DNA from: Conexibacter stalactiti
Lineage (GTDB): Bacteria > Actinomycetota > Thermoleophilia > Solirubrobacterales > Solirubrobacteraceae
DNA: 64,000 nt
NCBI RefSeq assembly: GCF_035967765.1
Contig: NZ_JAYWIT010000004.1
Direction: 5' to 3' (one strand)
Numbering within the stretch: the first letter of the stretch is position 1; the number at the start of each line of letters is the position of its first letter. The position numbers and the translations under genes were made by a program. This document shows positions 61,365-64,000 of this stretch, piece after piece. The notes under the pieces were generated by a model. The model was not told the DNA's origin. It saw only the letters and a program-made list of their open reading frames with translations, and did not search any database.

Positions 61365-61583
61365 TCAGCGGTGGCGGTAGACGATGCGCGCGCGGTCGAG
61401 GTCGTACGGCGACAGCTCGACGCGCACACGGTCGCCCGGCAGGATGCGGATCCGGAAGCGGCGCATCTTGCCGGCCACGTGGCCGAGGACCAGATGGCCG
61501 TTGTCGAGTCTCACGCGGAACATTGCGTTCGGCAGGGCCTCGATGACCTCGCCTTCGAGCTCGACCTTTTCTTCCTTCGACAA
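61365..61583 (-). CDS. infA: Translation initiation factor IF-1
   Basis: 72 aa from TTG 61583, with AGGA 7 nt upstream. S1-like OB fold: VELEGEVIEALPNAMFRVRL, then GHLVLGHVAGKMRRFRIRI and VELSPYDLDRARIVYRHR. This is the full length of the family. The start chosen excludes a 17-residue in-frame extension (from 61634) with no IF-1 similarity. It is not in the usual ribosomal operon (rpsM/rpmJ) here, but between a penicillin-binding protein and thiL. Confidence 0.96.
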   Translation of the reverse strand: MSKEEKVELEGEVIEALPNAMFRVRLDNGHLVLGHVAGKMRRFRIRILPGDRVRVELSPYDLDRARIVYRHR

Positions 61584-61729
61584 ACCGTGTCCTATCTGGC
61601 GGTGGATGGATGTGGGCACGCGCATGAAGCGCACGTGCGCCGACAGACGAACGGTACCAGCCTCCGCCGGAGCCGGCGAGGGGCGGCCGGCCGCGGCGAC
61701 CGCCGCGGGGGCGCCGGGAGCTGTGCGCG

Positions 61730-63910
61730 TCAGTTGCCGGGAGCGGCGGCGCCGCCGCCCTCGGTGTCTATGTCGGGCTCGCCCTGGGGCGGCCTGGCGT
61801 AGGCGCCCGGATCGGGGTTGACGCCGGTCTCGCCGTCGGTCGCGCCGGTGGTGCCGTCGTCGGTGCCGGTCGTGCCGTCGGTCGTCCCGTCGTCGGTGGT
61901 GCCGTCGTCGGTCCCGTCGTAGGAGTAGTCGTCGTCGTCATCGGAGCCGGTCGAGGCGAATCTGCCGAAGAACGGCTCGGACTCGAAGGTGCCGCCCTCG
62001 GGCCAGTCCGACCCGCAGTAGCCGTCGGAGGCGACCGACATGTACTCATGCCAGATCGGCGCCGGGAAGGTGCCGCCCTGCACCGACATGCCGTGGACGA
62101 CCATCGGCGTCGGGGTCTTGTAGCCCATCCACACGGCGGTCGACAGCTTCGGCGTGAAGCCGACGAACCAGGCGTCCTTGATGTCGGAGGTGGTGCCGGT
62201 CTTGCCGGCGGCGGAGCAGCCGTAGCCGGCGCTGACGCCGGTGCCCGACTGCACGTTCTTCTCCAGCACCTCGCGGGCCTTCTCCGCCTGCGCCGGCGTG
62301 AAGGTGCGCTTGCTTCTCGTTCTGCCGAGGTCCTGGACCTGGCCGTCGCGCAGCTTCACTCTCGTGAAGATCGTCGGCGTGCGGCGGATGCCGCCGTTGG
62401 CGATCGTCGCGTAGGCGTTGGCCATCTCCAGCACGGTGACGCCGTTGGTGAGGCCGCCGAGGCCCTCGGCCGGGTAGGCGTCCAGTCTCGACGTGACGCC
62501 CATGTCGTAGGCGGCCTGGCGGACCGCCTCGGGCGTGACGTCGGCGTCGAGCTGCGCGTAGACCGTGTTGTCCGAGCTGAGCGTCGCGCTCGTGATGCTC
62601 ATGCTGCCGCTGTAGCTGTGGCCGAAGGTCGCGACCTCGTAGGTCGGGTCGCTCGACAGCCAACCGGGCTCGAGCTTCTTCGACGTGTAGTACGTCGAGT
62701 CGGGGTTGATGCCCTTGCGCAGCGCGGCCATCAGCACCATCGTCTTGAACGTCGAGCCGGGCTGGCGCTGCGCGGTCGCGGCGTAGTTGTAGTTCGTCTT
62801 GCCGTCCTTCTCGTCGCCGTATATGGCGGACGAGGCCATCGCGAGGATGTGGCCGTTGGCCGGGTCGATCGTCGCGATCGCGGCCGGCGGGTCGGCCGGG
62901 TCGTAGAGGACGCTTCTGATCGCGGCGCGCGCGGCCTCCTGCTTTCTGAGGTCGATCGTCGTGTAGACCCTCAGGCCGCCGGCGCGCAGCACGTCGTTGC
63001 CGTACTTGGCGATCAGCTGCTCTCTGACGTAGTCGAAGACGAACGGCTCCTTGCGCTGCTGGTAGAAGGCGTTGGACTTGACGCCCAGCGGCGCGGCGGT
63101 CGCCTCGTCGGCCTCCGCCTGCGTGATGTATCTCGAGTCGACCATCGCGCGCAGCACGTCGCCGCGGCGCTTCTTCGCCCCTCTCGGGTTCGAGAACGGG
63201 TTGTAGTCGCTCGGCGCCTGCGGCAGGCCGGCGAGCAGCGCCGACTCGGCGAGGTTCAGCTTCGAGACGTCCTTGTCGAACAGCACGCGCGCCGACGCCT
63301 GCACGCCGACCGACTCCTGGCCGCCGACCGTCGTGTACGGCACGTTGTTCAGATACGAGACGAGGATCCACTCCTTCGAGTGCTGCTTCTCGAGCTCGTC
63401 GGCGAGCTTCGCCTCGCGGATCTTGCGGGTGATGTCTTTTCTGTATCTGTTCGCCGTTATGTACAGGTTGCGCACGAGCTGCATCGTCAGCGTCGAGCCG
63501 CCCTGCGAGGCGGCGTCCTCGGTCACGTTCTTGACCGCGGCGCGCACGACGCCGACGTAGTCGACGCCTCTGTGCTTGTAGAAGCGCTTGTCCTCGATCG
63601 CGACGGTCGCGCGCTTGAGCAGCAGCGGGATGCGTCTGCCGTCGACCGGTGTGCGCAGCGTGTCGCCGCCGGCGATGAAGCCCAGACGAGTGCCGTCGGC
63701 GGCGTAGACGGTCGAGATCGCGCCGGCCGGCTTGGGGCGGATCTGCTCGATGTCGGGCGTGTCGTCGACGACGCCCATCACCCACGTCGCGCCGACGACG
63801 CCGGCGCCGATGCCGCCCAGCAGCAACAACGCCAAGATGGCGAAGACAGCGCGCCGCACGGGGCGGCCGCGATTGCGCTTGCGGCGCTTCTGTCGCTCTC
63901 GACGACTCAC
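61730..63910 (-). CDS. Class A penicillin-binding protein (glycosyltransferase and transpeptidase)
   Basis: 726 aa from GTG 63910. Short Arg/Lys-rich cytoplasmic tail, one transmembrane helix (about 20-45). GT51 domain with catalytic Glu in IEDKRFYKHRGVDY and GGSTLTMQLVRN. Transpeptidase domain with Ser-x-x-Lys in PGSTFKTM, SDN in LSSDNTVY and KTG in AAGKTGTT. It builds peptidoglycan. The C-terminal tail (about 660-726) is low-complexity Asp/Gly/Thr repeats followed by Pro-rich sequence, external and probably unstructured. A -10-like TATCCT lies at plus 63959-63964, so the leader is about 45 nt. Confidence 0.95.
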   Translation of the reverse strand: MSRRERQKRRKRNRGRPVRRAVFAILALLLLGGIGAGVVGATWVMGVVDDTPDIEQIRPKPAGAISTVYAADGTRLGFIAGGDTLRTPVDGRRIPLLLKRATVAIEDKRFYKHRGVDYVGVVRAAVKNVTEDAASQGGSTLTMQLVRNLYITANRYRKDITRKIREAKLADELEKQHSKEWILVSYLNNVPYTTVGGQESVGVQASARVLFDKDVSKLNLAESALLAGLPQAPSDYNPFSNPRGAKKRRGDVLRAMVDSRYITQAEADEATAAPLGVKSNAFYQQRKEPFVFDYVREQLIAKYGNDVLRAGGLRVYTTIDLRKQEAARAAIRSVLYDPADPPAAIATIDPANGHILAMASSAIYGDEKDGKTNYNYAATAQRQPGSTFKTMVLMAALRKGINPDSTYYTSKKLEPGWLSSDPTYEVATFGHSYSGSMSITSATLSSDNTVYAQLDADVTPEAVRQAAYDMGVTSRLDAYPAEGLGGLTNGVTVLEMANAYATIANGGIRRTPTIFTRVKLRDGQVQDLGRTRSKRTFTPAQAEKAREVLEKNVQSGTGVSAGYGCSAAGKTGTTSDIKDAWFVGFTPKLSTAVWMGYKTPTPMVVHGMSVQGGTFPAPIWHEYMSVASDGYCGSDWPEGGTFESEPFFGRFASTGSDDDDDYSYDGTDDGTTDDGTTDGTTGTDDGTTGATDGETGVNPDPGAYARPPQGEPDIDTEGGGAAAPGN

Positions 63911-64000
63911 GGTCTAAAGGCAGGCGAAGCGTCGCGGGGCTGCGACGCCGGTCCGGAAAGGATAGCCAGACGGGGTTTTCGCCCAGGTAAGGCGCGACTC

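Noticed and set aside
61768..61960. CRISPR-like or tandem repeat array
   Set aside because: The repetition is codon-level Asp/Gly/Thr coding sequence inside the PBP gene, without fixed-length repeats and spacers.

Overview
The window is chromosomal DNA of very high G+C from an actinobacterial lineage, most likely class Thermoleophilia, order Solirubrobacterales (Conexibacter-like). This rests on gene content and order read by eye: a gyrA-gyrB-DUF721-recF-dnaN-dnaA / rpmH-rnpA-yidD-yidC-jag-rsmG-parA-parB origin block, a class E sortase, a Bacillus-type cytochrome bc complex with a cytochrome c domain fused to the b C-terminal half, menaquinone genes, and heavy use of the arginine codon AGA despite the G+C. 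No database search was possible. There is no sign of phage, insertion sequence or CRISPR; this is a core region.

Layout. 1-4.4 kb: a Ser/Thr kinase running off the left edge, two membrane-anchored proteins of unknown function, prephenate dehydratase and an HNH protein. 4.4-4.85 kb: a gene-free stretch with two structured elements, one of them a promoter-to-terminator unit on the minus strand carrying two Shine-Dalgarno-like sequences. 4.85-19.6 kb: the replication-origin block. Genes point away from the dnaA-rpmH gap at about 14.1-14.45 kb, which holds a perfect inverted repeat of two DnaA-box-like sequences. A LAGLIDADG-like gene sits between jag and rsmG, next to a split parS-like palindrome.

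19.6-29.2 kb: tRNA-Ile, a bifunctional-nuclease-family protein, a PLP aminotransferase, a membrane/sugar cassette (DUF4126, phosphodiesterase-like, GtrA, polytopic glycosyltransferase), a YmdB-type phosphoesterase and an ABC exporter. 29.3-32.7 kb: hemB, a fused siroheme-decarboxylase-like gene and hemL. 33.3-37.3 kb: Rieske, cytochrome b and b/c subunits, then menaquinone methyltransferase and polyprenyl synthase, so quinone supply and quinol oxidation lie together. 37.3-40 kb: zinc ribbon, tatA, tatC (with an enlarged first external loop), a TPR-like protein and tRNA-Lys.

40-46 kb: SDR, a class IV PLP-fold protein lacking the catalytic lysine, and four enzymes resembling the WbpI/A/B/D route to diacetamido-mannuronic acid (no WbpE aminotransferase seen). 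46-50.7 kb: purA, dnaB, rplI, rpsR, ssb, rpsF. 51.2-54 kb: two trehalose routes, otsA (apparently with a CTG start) and treT. 54-57.4 kb: HtrA-like lipoprotein protease, sensor kinase and response regulator in one operon. 57.4-64 kb: a degenerate M28-like membrane protein, sortase E, a FlgM-like protein with a structured leader, thiL, infA and a class A penicillin-binding protein.

Two genome-wide habits show throughout: many genes have a TANNNT -10 element 6-7 nt before the start codon and so probably make leaderless mRNA, and AGA is a major arginine codon.
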